From positions 1 through 49,941 of the forward strand of contig PMBV01000082.1 of assembly GCA_003153055.1 (NCBI GenBank): a DNA stretch of 49,941 bases, in the 5' to 3' direction. The notes under the pieces were generated by a model, which saw only the letters and a list, made by a program, of their open reading frames with translations, was not told the origin of the DNA and did not search any database. Source of the stretch: Myxococcales bacterium (GTDB taxonomy: Bacteria; Myxococcota; Myxococcia; Myxococcales; Myxococcaceae). How positions within the stretch are numbered: position 1 is the stretch's first letter; the number at the start of each line of letters is the position of its first letter. Shown piece after piece: positions 1 to 8,905 of the stretch. The translations under genes were made by a program, and so were the position numbers.

Positions 1-1
1 C

Positions 2-1078
2 ATCGTGCTGGGTTGGCTGGCTTCGGTGGCGACGCTCGGCCTCTTGGCTCGGAGGAGCCTGTTGGCCGCCTTCTTCCTCGGCACCACGGCGAGCTTCTTC
101 GAGCTGGCGGCGACGGCGCGGTTAGACCAACTCCTGGTGCTGGCGACCACCGCCGGAGGGCTCGCGCTGCTTGAGGACCAACGCCCCTGGCGGGCCTGGC
201 TGGTGGCGGCGGTCTGCGGAGCCGCTGGCGTGGCGGTGAAGGGCCCCTTCGGGCTCGTGCCCATCGCGGCCATCACGCTGTCCCGGGTGGTGGCGGAGCG
301 CCGGCCCGTGCTGCTGCTCCCGGCGCTGGGAGTGGCCGTGGTCTCGCTCGCGGGCCCGGTGCTCTTCCTGTTCCACAGCTGGCGCATCGGAGGCGACTGG
401 TACTCGGGGTACTTCGAGACGCAGCTCCTCGCGTCGGCGATCGGCTCGCGAATGGACGGCTCCCCGAGCGCGCTGGAGCCCTGGCTCACCCTCGGTCGGC
501 GGTTCTGGCCCTGGCTCCCCCTGAGCTTGTGGGCGCTGTGGCAGACGCGCCGCCGGCCCGAGCTGCGAGTGCTGGCTGGCTCCATCGTCCTCATGCTGCT
601 GGCCCTCGGGCTCCCCGGGCGCAAGGTCTGGAACCACGCCCTGCTCGTCTTCCCCTTTCTCTCGCTCTGGCTCGCGCGGAGTCTGGAGACGAGCCGCTTC
701 GAGGCGCTTTCCAGACCCGCCGCGAGGGCACTGGCCGTCGTGACCGCGCTCGGTCTCGTCGTGGTGCTGCTGGCGCGGCCGCGTCTCGGCACCTGTGTCC
801 TGAGCCCCGAGGCGGTCGCCTATAGCCGCGCCCACGAGCCCGAGGCGCTGGCCGTGGTGAAGCCAAGAGAGGGGAGCCCGTGGAAGCCCATCGCCGTGTT
901 GGCCGGTGAGTACGGCACGGTGCCACGCCTGGTCGCGTCGCTCGAGGAGGCCGCCGTCAGCAGCAGCACCGCCGTGTTGACGCGCGACGACGCACCCGGG
1001 TGGTCCTGCGGTGACTCGAAGGGTTGGCGGCTGTGCCCGCGCTCCGGTGGTGGTCAGGAGGGTTTGCAGAACCCGTAG
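2..1078 (+). CDS. ArnT/PMT-family glycosyltransferase, C-terminal part (5' end outside window)
   Basis: The reading frame is open to the left edge, so only the C-terminal 359 or so residues are visible; the GTG at 5 is probably internal. The protein is a chain of Leu/Ala/Val-rich membrane segments with short loops. It carries TARLDQLL and KGPFGL, which match the loop motifs of the dolichyl-phosphate-mannose/ArnT (GT39/GT83) superfamily that moves a sugar from a polyprenyl-phosphate donor to lipid or protein at the periplasmic face. After the last membrane segment a soluble tail of about 100 residues ends with SCGDSKGWRLC. The acceptor cannot be told. The last 25 bp overlap the end of the convergent lipoprotein gene. 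Family is fairly secure, substrate unknown. Confidence 0.7.
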   Translation: MVLGWLASVATLGLLARRSLLAAFFLGTTASFFELAATARLDQLLVLATTAGGLALLEDQRPWRAWLVAAVCGAAGVAVKGPFGLVPIAAITLSRVVAERRPVLLLPALGVAVVSLAGPVLFLFHSWRIGGDWYSGYFETQLLASAIGSRMDGSPSALEPWLTLGRRFWPWLPLSLWALWQTRRRPELRVLAGSIVLMLLALGLPGRKVWNHALLVFPFLSLWLARSLETSRFEALSRPAARALAVVTALGLVVVLLARPRLGTCVLSPEAVAYSRAHEPEALAVVKPREGSPWKPIAVLAGEYGTVPRLVASLEEAAVSSSTAVLTRDDAPGWSCGDSKGWRLCPRSGGGQEGLQNP

Positions 1079-1707
1079 GTGTTGTCCGAGAACATCTGGC
1101 ACGACGTGTTGCCCGTGCAGGTTGTGTCGGTGGCGCTGGTGCAGGCTGGGTAGCAGCGGGCGTCGGGGGCGAGCGAGCTGGTCACGCAATACGCGGCGAC
1201 GAAGTCGCTGTAGGCTGCGTTGGGAATGTGGCAGTCGCCGTTCACAGTACACTTCACCAGGCAGTGGTTGAGCTTGCAGAGTGCTCCTGGTTTGCACTGG
1301 CTGTCGGCGGTGCACGCCTCGAAGGCCGCCGATTGAGGACAGGCGACGTTGTTGATGAGCGTGCAACTCGTTGGCGCCGACGGGTTGTAGCAGGCCGCGA
1401 GACCATCGCAGTAGCGCAGCCCGCACTCGTTCCCCGCGCCGCAGGTGGTGGCGGTGACGCACCCGGTGCACGAGGCGACTCCGCCTCCAGCCCCCGCCGT
1501 GCCTCCGCCCGCTCCTCCGCCCGTTCGCGAGGTTCCACCCCCCGAGCCACCCGCGCCGCTGCTCGAGGTGCTGCAATGCCCGCTGACGCAGGTCTGGAGG
1601 TCGGGGCACGTGCTCGAGGTGGCGCACGGGGCGCCCGAGACGTCGGCGATGCAGCCCACCACCAGCGAGAGGCCGACAAGGGGTGCGGCGTGGCGCGGGA
1701 GTCTCAT
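1054..1707 (-). CDS. Cys-rich secreted lipoprotein of unknown function
   Basis: 217 residues. The N-terminus is a short basic region and hydrophobic stretch ending in the lipobox VVGC (Cys19), so it should be an anchored lipoprotein. A Cys-spaced segment (CATSSTCPDLQTC) is followed by a low-complexity Gly/Ser/Thr linker at about residues 48-78. The rest holds about 20 Cys in a pattern such as CTADSQCKPGALCKLNHC, probably disulfide-bonded outside the cell. Such Cys-rich lipoproteins with Gly/Ser linkers are common in myxobacteria and mostly of unknown role. The 3' end overlaps the convergent glycosyltransferase gene by 25 bp. High third-position GC supports coding. No enzymatic motif was recognised. 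Confidence 0.75.
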   Translation of the reverse strand: MRLPRHAAPLVGLSLVVGCIADVSGAPCATSSTCPDLQTCVSGHCSTSSSGAGGSGGGTSRTGGGAGGGTAGAGGGVASCTGCVTATTCGAGNECGLRYCDGLAACYNPSAPTSCTLINNVACPQSAAFEACTADSQCKPGALCKLNHCLVKCTVNGDCHIPNAAYSDFVAAYCVTSSLAPDARCYPACTSATDTTCTGNTSCQMFSDNTYGFCKPS

Positions 1708-1859
1708 GGATGGGCGGCCCTCGTGGCAGAGACTACCCTACATCCGTAGCCGAGGCGGGTGCGTCGGGCAAGCCCGTGGCGGAAGAGCGTGGGAGATCGA
1801 CCGAACAAAAACCGGGCTGCGGTTCCTCTCTGGCTGAAGCCACATGGAACGGAGGCAAC

Positions 1860-2219
1860 ATGGGAATGTTCTTCGCTGAGGGCGGGCCGGTGATGATTCT
1901 GACGGCGCTTTTCGGGTTCTTGCTCGCGGGCGCGTCGGTGCTGACGCTGCTCCGGCCTGCGCGGTACTGGGCGGTGACGTCGGTGCTGGCCGTGGTCACG
2001 TTGGCCAGCGGGATGCTGGGCGTCTCCCTGGGGCTCATCGTCACGTGCAGGTACGTGGCGCACGGGTCCGAGGAACCGGTCACCGGGGCGAGGATTCTGC
2101 TCCAGGGCGTCGCCGAATCGCTCAACAACGCCGTGCTCGCGTTGGCCATCGTCGTCGTGTCGTTGCTCGTGTGCGCGGTGGCGGCCTGGCGCACTACCCG
2201 CGTCACCTCGGCCACCTGA
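1860..2219 (+). CDS. small integral membrane protein, first gene of the ECF sigma operon
   Basis: 119 residues with about three hydrophobic segments: residues 7-28, 36-60 and a C-terminal helix ending AVAAWR. A start at 1860 is preferred over the longer frame from 1683 because GGAGG lies just upstream (about 1850) and the extra residues look non-coding. The N-terminus FFAEGGPVMILTALFGF and the overall layout recall small MotA/TolQ/ExbB-like membrane proteins of myxobacteria, but that similarity is weak and only a suggestion. The ECF sigma gene begins 8 bp downstream, so the two are very probably cotranscribed, and the protein could be a target or sensor partner of that system. Confidence 0.6.
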   Translation: MGMFFAEGGPVMILTALFGFLLAGASVLTLLRPARYWAVTSVLAVVTLASGMLGVSLGLIVTCRYVAHGSEEPVTGARILLQGVAESLNNAVLALAIVVVSLLVCAVAAWRTTRVTSAT

Positions 2220-2227
2220 GACCCGCC

Positions 2228-2755
2228 ATGCTGCCGAGCTCCGATGAGGCAGTACACCGCCGGCTGCTCGCGGGAGACCTCGAGGCCTTCGAGGAGCTCT
2301 CGGCCCGGTACGAGCGGCACCTCTTCGGCTTCATCTGCCATCAACTGGGGGATCCAACCGAAGCGGAGGACGTGCTGCACGAGGTCTTCCTCGCGATACT
2401 CCGTTCGACCCCGAGCGCCCGCAGCTTCCGCGCCTGGCTCTTCAAGGTGGCCCGAAACCTGTGCCTCAACCGAGCTCGCACCGAGCGGCGGGCGTCGCAG
2501 GCCAAAGCCGTGGTCTCGCGCTCGCCTCTCGTCGACGCGCAGCTCCCCGAAGAGGCCCTGGAGCAGCGTCAGCGTGCCGAAGCCCTCGCCCGGGCGGTGA
2601 GTCAATTGCCTGAAGCGATGGGCGCCCTGTACCGGCTGCGGGCGAGCGGTCTGACGTACGAGGAGCTGGCCGAGGTCCTCGGTATTCCCGTCGGCACGGT
2701 GAAGTCGCGCCTTCACGAGCTGGTCGGTCGCCTGCGAGAGGAGCTGCCATCATGA
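2228..2755 (+). CDS. RNA polymerase ECF-type sigma factor
   Basis: 175 residues. Region 2 is seen at about residues 8-75, with GDLEAFEELSARYERHLFGF, then DPTEAEDVLHEVFLAI and SFRAWLFKVARNLCLNR. Region 4 is at about 120-170, with QLPEAMGALYRLRASGLTYEELAEVLGIP and GTVKSRLHELVGRLR, the helix-turn-helix that reads the -35 element. Start 2228 is chosen because the family's N-terminus begins there; an in-frame extension upstream lies inside the previous gene. The anti-sigma gene overlaps by ATGA (2752-2755), so the two are translated together. Regulon unknown; the small membrane gene just upstream is a likely member of the operon. Confidence 0.9.
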   Translation: MLPSSDEAVHRRLLAGDLEAFEELSARYERHLFGFICHQLGDPTEAEDVLHEVFLAILRSTPSARSFRAWLFKVARNLCLNRARTERRASQAKAVVSRSPLVDAQLPEEALEQRQRAEALARAVSQLPEAMGALYRLRASGLTYEELAEVLGIPVGTVKSRLHELVGRLREELPS

Positions 2756-3141
2756 GCTGCGAAGAGACCTTGCCCGAGCTTCTGGCCTTTCACTTCGGCG
2801 AGGCGCGAGAGCCGTCGCGGAGCCGAGTCGAGGCCCACCTCGAGGTGTGCCCGAAGTGCTTGAGGAGCTACCTGTCGCTCAAGCGTGCGGTCGAGCTGGC
2901 CGAGCTCGAGCCGGAACCCTCGGCGGCGTTCCACGCGCGGCTCCGGAGCGCGGTCGCCCAGGAGCTGGGCCTCGGGGCGCCCCGTTGGCAGTGGTGGGAG
3001 CGGCCTGTCGCCATCGGTTTCGCCGCGGCGGCCCTGGCGGCGGCGATGCTGACGATGCACGTGGCAGCCACCGCTCCGGGAGCGCCTCCGCTCGGTGCGC
3101 CAACGCCTCCGCAGCTCGAGCGGTCTCGGCCTTCGGAGTGA
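2752..3141 (+). CDS. zinc-finger (ZAS) anti-sigma factor
   Basis: 129 residues. The N-terminal half carries the H-x3-C-x2-C zinc-binding anti-sigma motif (HLEVCPKC, around residues 30-37) that wraps the partner sigma factor. One membrane segment follows at about residues 85-105 (VAIGFAAAALAAAMLTMHVAA), and a short Pro-rich tail of about 25 residues should be periplasmic. The gene overlaps the sigma gene by 4 bp (ATGA). The very small external domain suggests that signal sensing needs another protein, perhaps the membrane protein encoded at 1860. Family clear, signal unknown. Confidence 0.85.
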   Translation: MSCEETLPELLAFHFGEAREPSRSRVEAHLEVCPKCLRSYLSLKRAVELAELEPEPSAAFHARLRSAVAQELGLGAPRWQWWERPVAIGFAAAALAAAMLTMHVAATAPGAPPLGAPTPPQLERSRPSE

Positions 3142-3194
3142 ACGGGTGGCATAACCGAGGGGCGCTGTTAGGTTCGGCGCTCTCCGGAGGGTTC

Positions 3195-5372
3195 ATGTCA
3201 GCTCGCGTGGCTTCTGTGGTGATTCTTACTCTCGGTGTCTCTGGTTGCAGGTCGGTGAGCTCGCCAGCCGCTTCGGTGGCGGCCCCGGTCGCGGTTTCTT
3301 CGCTCCCGCCGCTCCCACCGACGCCGCGGGTCCCGACGTCGGAGACGCTGCACGGCGTCGTGGTGGCCGACGACTACCGGTGGTTGGAAGACGGGAAGGA
3401 CTCCAAGGTCGAGGCCTGGAGCGCAGGGGAGAACGCTCGCGCCCGCGCGGTGCTGGACGGGCTGCCTGGCGTGGAAGGGCTCCGGGAGCGCATTGGCGGG
3501 TTGATGACGAAGCGCCCGCCCTCCCTGGGTGGAGCCACCTGGCGGCCCGGCCCCCGCTTCTTCGCGCTTCGAAGAGACCCAGCCGTGAAGCAGCAGCCTG
3601 ACCTGGTGGTGCTCGACTCCCTCGCGGAGGGGGCGCCGCAGCGCGTGCTCATCGATTTGGTCGGCCTCGACCCCACGGGCGGCACGGCCATCGACTGGTA
3701 CGTTCCCTCGCCCGACGGGAGCACCGTCGCCGTCTCGCTCTCTCAGGGAGGCAGCGAGGAGGGCACGCTCCACGTGTGGAACGTGGCGACCGGCCAGCAG
3801 ACGAGCGACGTGATTCCTCGGGTGCAGTTCGGCACCGGAGGCGGGAGCCTGGCCTGGTCGGCCGACGGCAAAGGCTTCTTCTACACGCGCTACCCTCGGG
3901 AAGGCGAGCGGCCCCCGCAAGACCACGCCTTCTACCAGCGGGTCTTCTTCCACGCCCTCGGTACGTCCGAGAGCAAGGACACGCTGGCGGTGGGCGACGA
4001 CTTCCCTCGCATCGCGGAGACGTCACTCTCGCGCTCGGAGGATGGGCGCTGGCACTTGGCTCGGGTGGCGAATGGCGACGGCGGCGACTTCTCGCTCTAC
4101 CTGCGCAATCCCTCGGGGCGTTGGACCAAGGTGGCGGCCTTCGAGGACGGCGTCATCGACGCGCAGTTCGGTCGCGATGGCGGGTTGTGGCTCTTGTCGA
4201 AGAAGGGCGCCCCACGTCACCGCCTGCTGCGCCTGCCGTTGAGCACTCCGGAGCTGGCCAAGGCCAAGGTGGTGCTGGGCGAGCTGGCCGGCGTGCTCGA
4301 CGAGTTCACCGTGACGAAGGGCCGGGTTTACGTCGCCGAGCTGTTGGGAGGGCCGACGCGCTTGCGAGCCTTTGGCCTCGATGGCCGAGAGCTGACGGTG
4401 CCGATCCCCGCGCCTCCGGTGTCGACGGTGTTTGGGTTGCAGCGAGTCGAAGGTGATGACCTGCTCTTCTTCTCGACCAGCTTCGTCACTCCCAATCGTG
4501 GCTTCGTGTACCGGGCTGCCACCAACACCGTGGAGCCGACTTCATTGGGCACTACCGCCTTGGCCGACTTCTCCGACGCCGAGGTGAAGGAAGAAGTGGC
4601 GACCTCCCGCGACGGCACCAAAATCCCCATGTTCATCATCGAGCGGAAGGGCACGGTCCGCGACGGGAAGAACCCCACCGTGCTTCGTGGCTACGGTGGC
4701 TATGGCATCAGCACCCAGCCCTTCTATTCGGATCTCGCCCACGTGCTGCTCGAGCGTGGCGTGGTGCAGGTCAGGGCAGCGCTGCGAGGCGGAGGCGAGT
4801 TCGGCGAGGCGTGGCACGAGGTCGGGCGGCTCACCCGCAAGCAGAACGTCTTCGATGACTTCCTCGCCTGTGCCCAGCGCCTCATCGAGCTCGGGTACAC
4901 CACGCCCGCGAGGCTGGCCATCGAGGGAGGCTCCAACGGTGGCCTGCTGATGGGCGCGGCCCTGACCCAGCGTCCCGACTTGTTCCGCGCCGTCGTCTCC
5001 CATGTCGGCATCTACGACATGCTCCATGTCGAGGACGACCCCAACGGCCAGTTCAACGTCACCGAGTTCGGTACGGTGAAGGACGCCGAGCAGTTCCACG
5101 CCCTCTACGCCTACTCGCCCTACCACCGGGTGAAGGACGGCACGGCGTACCCCTCGGTCCTCTTCCTCACGGGAGCCAATGACCCCCGGGTCAACCCGTT
5201 GCAGTCGCGCAAGATGACCGCGCGCCTCCAGGCGGCGTCCGCCGGGGGCCCTGTCCTCCTCCGCACCAGCCTGAACACCGGCCACGGCATGGGCTCGCCG
5301 GTGAAGGCGGTCATCTCTGAGCTGGTCGACACCCATGCCTTCCTCCTCGAGGCGCTGGGTGTGAAGCCGTGA
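3195..5372 (+). CDS. prolyl oligopeptidase family (S9A) serine peptidase, lipoprotein
   Basis: 725 residues, the usual size for prolyl endopeptidases. The start at 3195 has GGAGG five bases upstream and gives a lipoprotein signal ending LGVSGC (Cys18), so the enzyme should be exported and lipid-anchored, unlike cytosolic homologues. The N-terminal LHGVVVADDYRWLED motif is typical of S9A, a seven-bladed propeller follows, and the C-terminal alpha/beta-hydrolase domain has the full triad: Ser580 in GGSNGGLL, Asp663 in ANDPRVNP and His697 in TGHGMG. It should cleave short Pro-containing peptides, plausibly for prey or peptide digestion at the cell surface. It is a single gene, followed by about 214 bp without a gene. 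Confidence 0.93.
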   Translation: MSARVASVVILTLGVSGCRSVSSPAASVAAPVAVSSLPPLPPTPRVPTSETLHGVVVADDYRWLEDGKDSKVEAWSAGENARARAVLDGLPGVEGLRERIGGLMTKRPPSLGGATWRPGPRFFALRRDPAVKQQPDLVVLDSLAEGAPQRVLIDLVGLDPTGGTAIDWYVPSPDGSTVAVSLSQGGSEEGTLHVWNVATGQQTSDVIPRVQFGTGGGSLAWSADGKGFFYTRYPREGERPPQDHAFYQRVFFHALGTSESKDTLAVGDDFPRIAETSLSRSEDGRWHLARVANGDGGDFSLYLRNPSGRWTKVAAFEDGVIDAQFGRDGGLWLLSKKGAPRHRLLRLPLSTPELAKAKVVLGELAGVLDEFTVTKGRVYVAELLGGPTRLRAFGLDGRELTVPIPAPPVSTVFGLQRVEGDDLLFFSTSFVTPNRGFVYRAATNTVEPTSLGTTALADFSDAEVKEEVATSRDGTKIPMFIIERKGTVRDGKNPTVLRGYGGYGISTQPFYSDLAHVLLERGVVQVRAALRGGGEFGEAWHEVGRLTRKQNVFDDFLACAQRLIELGYTTPARLAIEGGSNGGLLMGAALTQRPDLFRAVVSHVGIYDMLHVEDDPNGQFNVTEFGTVKDAEQFHALYAYSPYHRVKDGTAYPSVLFLTGANDPRVNPLQSRKMTARLQAASAGGPVLLRTSLNTGHGMGSPVKAVISELVDTHAFLLEALGVKP

Positions 5373-5586
5373 TTGCCGGGTGACCAACGGCCCTCCGCGC
5401 GACTTGGGTGGAGGCGCCACGGCCCGAATCCCGCCGCATAACGGAGACACTCCATGTTCTCAATGTGCGACGCATCCATGGGAGGGTCGTCGCGACCGCC
5501 CTGACCCGAATGGTGAGCGGGCCCCTCTGTAGTGCTGACGTCAGTGGAGCGGCGATTCGCAGGCCGCGCGCGAGAGGTCGGACGAC

Positions 5587-7971
5587 ATGAGCGCTACGAG
5601 AGTGTCTGCTTCGGGGGCTTCCTGGTTTGCACTCCTCATGGCCATCGCGCTGAATGCCTGCGGTGGCTGTCAGCCGGTTCATCCACCAGACGAAGGCGCT
5701 CCACGATCCTCGGTCGACGGGGGAAACCTCGTACCGGGTGGGTCGGGAGTCCCCGAGGGCTCCCTCGACCAATGTGGGCAGAGGAAGTTCCCCGTCACCT
5801 ACGCCTGCCAGGGGGCCGAGGGGCCGTGGGCCGAGGCACTGCAGAAGGGACTCTGGTTCTTCCACGCGAACCGCTGCGGCTCATCGGAGGCATGCACCTA
5901 CGTGCAGTGGCGGGGAAACGACCACCTCGATGACCGGCACATCAAGCTCGTCACCGATGACCCCAATGGCGTCAACCTCTCGGCGGCCTTCATCGCCGCC
6001 CACCGAGACGTGCTCGACCCCGATGGCGACGGGACCATCGACGTGAGTGGAGGGTTCCACGATGCCGGCGACTACATCAAGTTCGGGCTGACCACCGCCT
6101 TCTCCGCGTCGACGCTGGCGTGGAGCTGGATTGAATTTCCCCAGGCCTACCGCGCTACCGGCCTCGAGACAGAGCTCAAGGTCATCCTCCGGCTGTTCGG
6201 CGACTACCTGGCTCGTAACACCTACGTGGATACCGCGGGGAACCTCGTCGCCTACGCCCAGCAAGTTGGCGACGGCACCGACCACACGTGCGGGTGGATG
6301 CCTCCCGAGCTGCGGAAAACCTCGTTCTGCCCGAGAAAGGCATACTTCGCGAGCGACGAGACCCCAGCTGCCGACGTGACCGCCTCGGCGGCGGCGGCCT
6401 TGGCGCAGCTCTCGATGGTGTTCCACGACAGCGACCCGACGGTGGCGGCCGCCTACCTCGACAAGGCCAAGGCGCTCTACCGCTTCGCCGCCAAGTACCC
6501 GGAGAAGGTCGGCGAGACGACCGATGGCCTCTACACCTCGGAGTACGCCTGGGACGACCTCGCCTGGGCGGCCGTCTGGCTGTACGAGACAACCCGAGAC
6601 ACCCAGTACCTCAAAGACATCCTCGACTTCGACGGCACCACGTACACGGGCTGGGCCCCAGGGCACTTCCTCACCGTGTGGGTTCCGTACGGAGACGACC
6701 TCGGCATGGACTGGGCCGAGAGTCACACCCACTGCTGGAATTCCCTGCGCTCGGGAGTCTACGTGAAGCTCGCCGCCATCTACGAGGCGAGAGCGAAGGG
6801 CGCGTCGAGCGGTACCTTCGAGGGCCGCATGCGCGACGGCTTCAGGAAGATCGCCCTCATCGACAGCTCCAAGTGGGCGAACGTTGCCAAGACCCCCGGT
6901 GGGTTCAGCATGCTCAACTCCTGGGGCTCCGGCCGGTACAACTCCGCGGGCCAATTCGTGGCGCTGGTGTACGCCAAGTACTTCCCCGCCGAGAGCGCCC
7001 CGCTGGTCGACTGGGCGAAGAAGCAGATGGCCTACCTCCTGGGAGACAACCCCCTGGGGAGCTCGTACATGATGGGCTTCGGGAAGAAGTACGAATCGCA
7101 CCCCCACCACGCCGCCGGCCACGCGTCCATCTACGGCGAGCTCGACCGTCCATTCGAGAACCGACACATCCTGTGGGGCGCCCTGCTCAACGGGCCTTCG
7201 ACGCTGAGCGATGGCCACCATGACGTGCGCAGCGACTTCGGAGCCAACGAGGTGACCATCGACTACAACGCCTCGTTCGTCGCGGCGCTCGCGGCGCACC
7301 AGGCACTCCAGGGCGAGGGGCAGTGCCCGCTGAGGGACTTTCCGCCCACCGAGCCGCCCATCGACGAGTTCTACACTCGGGGGAAGCTCAACGCGGCCAA
7401 CGCCTGCGACTCGCAGGTGGAGATTGCCCTCATCAACGAGACGGTTCACGTCCCTCGCTTCGAGAAGCACCTCACCGCGCGGTACTACTTCGATGCGAGC
7501 GAGCTGGCCGGCTCGACGGGGCGGGTGAAGGCCTCCCTCATCTACGACCGGGGGGCGAACGAGTTCGGTCAGCCGGTGACCATGACCGGCCCCACCCAGT
7601 GCGCCAAGGACGCCAACGTGTACTTCGTCGAGCTCGACTACCAGGGCCAGGAGTTCTGGGGCGAAATCGTCAAGCTGAAGGGGCCTCCCACGGTCATCCT
7701 CCAGCTCGGCATTCCAGACGATGGCTCCGCCTGTGCGTGGAACCCGGCCAACGACTGGAGCTACGACGCGATGACGACGACGTCGACGAAGAGCCCGCAC
7801 ATTCCAGTGTACCTCGATGGGACGCTCGTCTTCGGAGAGGCCCCTCCCTGCGATGAGGAGCTGGACCCCATCGGGCTCGCTCCGTCTCGGAATTCAGGCA
7901 AGGTGGCGCCGCCGCGGGTGGGACCGTTAGCAACTCTGTCACACCATTTTCCTGGGAGATGGCGGCCATGA
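5587..7971 (+). CDS. GH9 endoglucanase with C-terminal CBM3, lipoprotein
   Basis: 794 residues. A lipobox (LNAC) ends the signal sequence, so this cellulase should be cell-attached. The GH9 (alpha/alpha)6 domain spans about residues 60-580. It has the DAGD nucleophile/base motif (Asp159 and Asp162), the HHAAGH substrate-binding stretch and the acid Glu555 in NEVTIDYNA. Residues about 595-750 read as a CBM3 cellulose-binding module (KASLIYDRGANEFG, WNPANDWSY, IPVYLDGTLVFG). GAGAGGT lies upstream of the ATG at 5587. The stop codon overlaps the start of the next gene as ATGA (7968-7971). It likely hydrolyses beta-1,4-glucan in plant cell walls and fits the pectinolytic genes downstream. Confidence 0.93.
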   Translation: MSATRVSASGASWFALLMAIALNACGGCQPVHPPDEGAPRSSVDGGNLVPGGSGVPEGSLDQCGQRKFPVTYACQGAEGPWAEALQKGLWFFHANRCGSSEACTYVQWRGNDHLDDRHIKLVTDDPNGVNLSAAFIAAHRDVLDPDGDGTIDVSGGFHDAGDYIKFGLTTAFSASTLAWSWIEFPQAYRATGLETELKVILRLFGDYLARNTYVDTAGNLVAYAQQVGDGTDHTCGWMPPELRKTSFCPRKAYFASDETPAADVTASAAAALAQLSMVFHDSDPTVAAAYLDKAKALYRFAAKYPEKVGETTDGLYTSEYAWDDLAWAAVWLYETTRDTQYLKDILDFDGTTYTGWAPGHFLTVWVPYGDDLGMDWAESHTHCWNSLRSGVYVKLAAIYEARAKGASSGTFEGRMRDGFRKIALIDSSKWANVAKTPGGFSMLNSWGSGRYNSAGQFVALVYAKYFPAESAPLVDWAKKQMAYLLGDNPLGSSYMMGFGKKYESHPHHAAGHASIYGELDRPFENRHILWGALLNGPSTLSDGHHDVRSDFGANEVTIDYNASFVAALAAHQALQGEGQCPLRDFPPTEPPIDEFYTRGKLNAANACDSQVEIALINETVHVPRFEKHLTARYYFDASELAGSTGRVKASLIYDRGANEFGQPVTMTGPTQCAKDANVYFVELDYQGQEFWGEIVKLKGPPTVILQLGIPDDGSACAWNPANDWSYDAMTTTSTKSPHIPVYLDGTLVFGEAPPCDEELDPIGLAPSRNSGKVAPPRVGPLATLSHHFPGRWRP

Positions 7972-8474
7972 ACGACGAAGCCAAGAAGACGGCCCTGCGA
8001 ATGATTCCCTATGGGCTGTACGTGATGACGGCCCAGTCCAAAGACGGAGCGACCGTGTCCGCCGCGACGGTGAACTGGGTGACCCAGGCAGGGTTCAGCC
8101 CGCCGCTGGTGGTGGTGGGCGTGAAGAAGGACTCCGGCGGCCACGACCTGGTGAAGGCCGCGGGAGCCTTCGCGCTCAACATTCTCGGCAAGGGCCAGGG
8201 GCAACTCGCGTTCGCCTTCTTCAAGCCGACCCAACGAAACGGAGACCGCATCAACGAGCACCGCTTCCGCCCCGGCACCACCGGCGCCCCGATTCTCGAG
8301 GCTGTGCCCGCGTGGGTGGAGTGCACGCTCGTCGAGACCGTCGAGCGGAGCGACCACTCGGTCTTCATTGGCGAGGTCGTGGAGGCCGGCGTGCAAGGTG
8401 CGATTGACGGCCGCCCCGATGACGCGACCCTGTGGCTCAAAGAGCTCGGCCCGAAGGTGTTCTACGGCGGGTGA
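7968..8474 (+). CDS. flavin reductase-like FMN-binding split-barrel protein
   Basis: 168 residues with the fold pattern of flavin reductase/flavoredoxin proteins: IPYGLYVMTA at the N-terminus, then VSAATVNWVTQAGFSPPLVVVGV, the DLVKAAGAFALNIL stretch and a terminal ELGPKVFYGG. These proteins bind FMN and either supply reduced flavin or act in electron transfer; the partner here is unknown. ATG 7968 is chosen over 7959 because its TGA-overlap (ATGA) couples it to the cellulase gene and GGGAG lies ten bases upstream. Pairing with a GH9 cellulase is unusual and may be chance. Family is secure, exact reaction not. Confidence 0.82.
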   Translation: MNDEAKKTALRMIPYGLYVMTAQSKDGATVSAATVNWVTQAGFSPPLVVVGVKKDSGGHDLVKAAGAFALNILGKGQGQLAFAFFKPTQRNGDRINEHRFRPGTTGAPILEAVPAWVECTLVETVERSDHSVFIGEVVEAGVQGAIDGRPDDATLWLKELGPKVFYGG

Positions 8475-8490
8475 GGCCGCTCTTCCGCAA

Positions 8491-8537
8491 TCGAGTGGTA
8501 AAAAAGGGACAAGAATCGTCCAAATTTCACCACTCGA
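8491..8537. repeat. inverted repeat with 13-bp arms (possible operator)
   Basis: Arms at 8491-8503 and 8525-8537 are complementary with one mismatch (TCGAGTGGTAAAA against TTTCACCACTCGA). The 21-bp centre contains a smaller GGAC/GTCC pair. The half-site AGTGGTAA also occurs inside all three copies of the pectin-regulon operator, so this may be another binding site for the same regulator. There is no T-run after the second arm, so a simple intrinsic terminator is unlikely. Confidence 0.5.
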
Positions 8538-8739
8538 CCTAGAGCTGTGGATGGCGAGCCTTTCGACTCGGTGACGAGCGCCTGCCTCGGGCCGCCATCT
8601 CCGGCGCTCGTTCGCTCCCTGACCGCGACGCGACTCGCCTCGAAGGGCTCGGTGTGCCGGTGCGCACGGTGGCCGACGCCCGTCATGGTACGTCACGGGG
8701 CGGCTCCTGAGTTGGGGCAAGTGGCGAGCGGGCGTTGAT

Positions 8740-8780
8740 TGGCCTTACCACTTGACAGCTGGACCGGCCGGCTTCAGAGT
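8740..8780 (+). promoter_or_regulatory. operator-promoter copy 1 (porin-GH28-CE8 operon)
   Basis: TGGCCTTACCACTTGACA at 8740-8757 is identical to the sequences at 16859 and 25399 (minus strand). It ends in a perfect -35 hexamer TTGACA (8752-8757); 17 bp on lies CAGAGT, a poor -10. The left part TGGCCTTACCA is a near palindrome of the TGGT-N3-ACCA type bound by FadR-family GntR regulators, so binding would block the -35 box. Confidence 0.7.
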
Positions 8781-8905
8781 CCACTCCATCGCCAGCGACG
8801 TTCGAGCGCTGACGGCCTGCTGGGCTCGGGACCACCCTCGAGGCAGCCAGGAGAAGGGAGACCAGACGCTCGCCATGATGTGTCGGCCCTCCCTGACTCG
8901 CTCGC

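Noticed and set aside
1096..1112. Sigma-54-like TGGCAC...TTGC match
   Set aside because: The GG to GC spacing is 11, not 10, and it lies inside the Cys-rich lipoprotein coding sequence on the opposite strand.
5881..7800. 639-residue minus-strand open frame opposite the GH9 gene
   Set aside because: It is a shadow frame of a high-GC gene; the plus-strand protein has complete GH9 catalytic motifs.
8491..8537. Intrinsic terminator after the flavin reductase gene
   Set aside because: The stem is strong, but no T-run follows the second arm on the plus strand; an operator-like repeat fits better.
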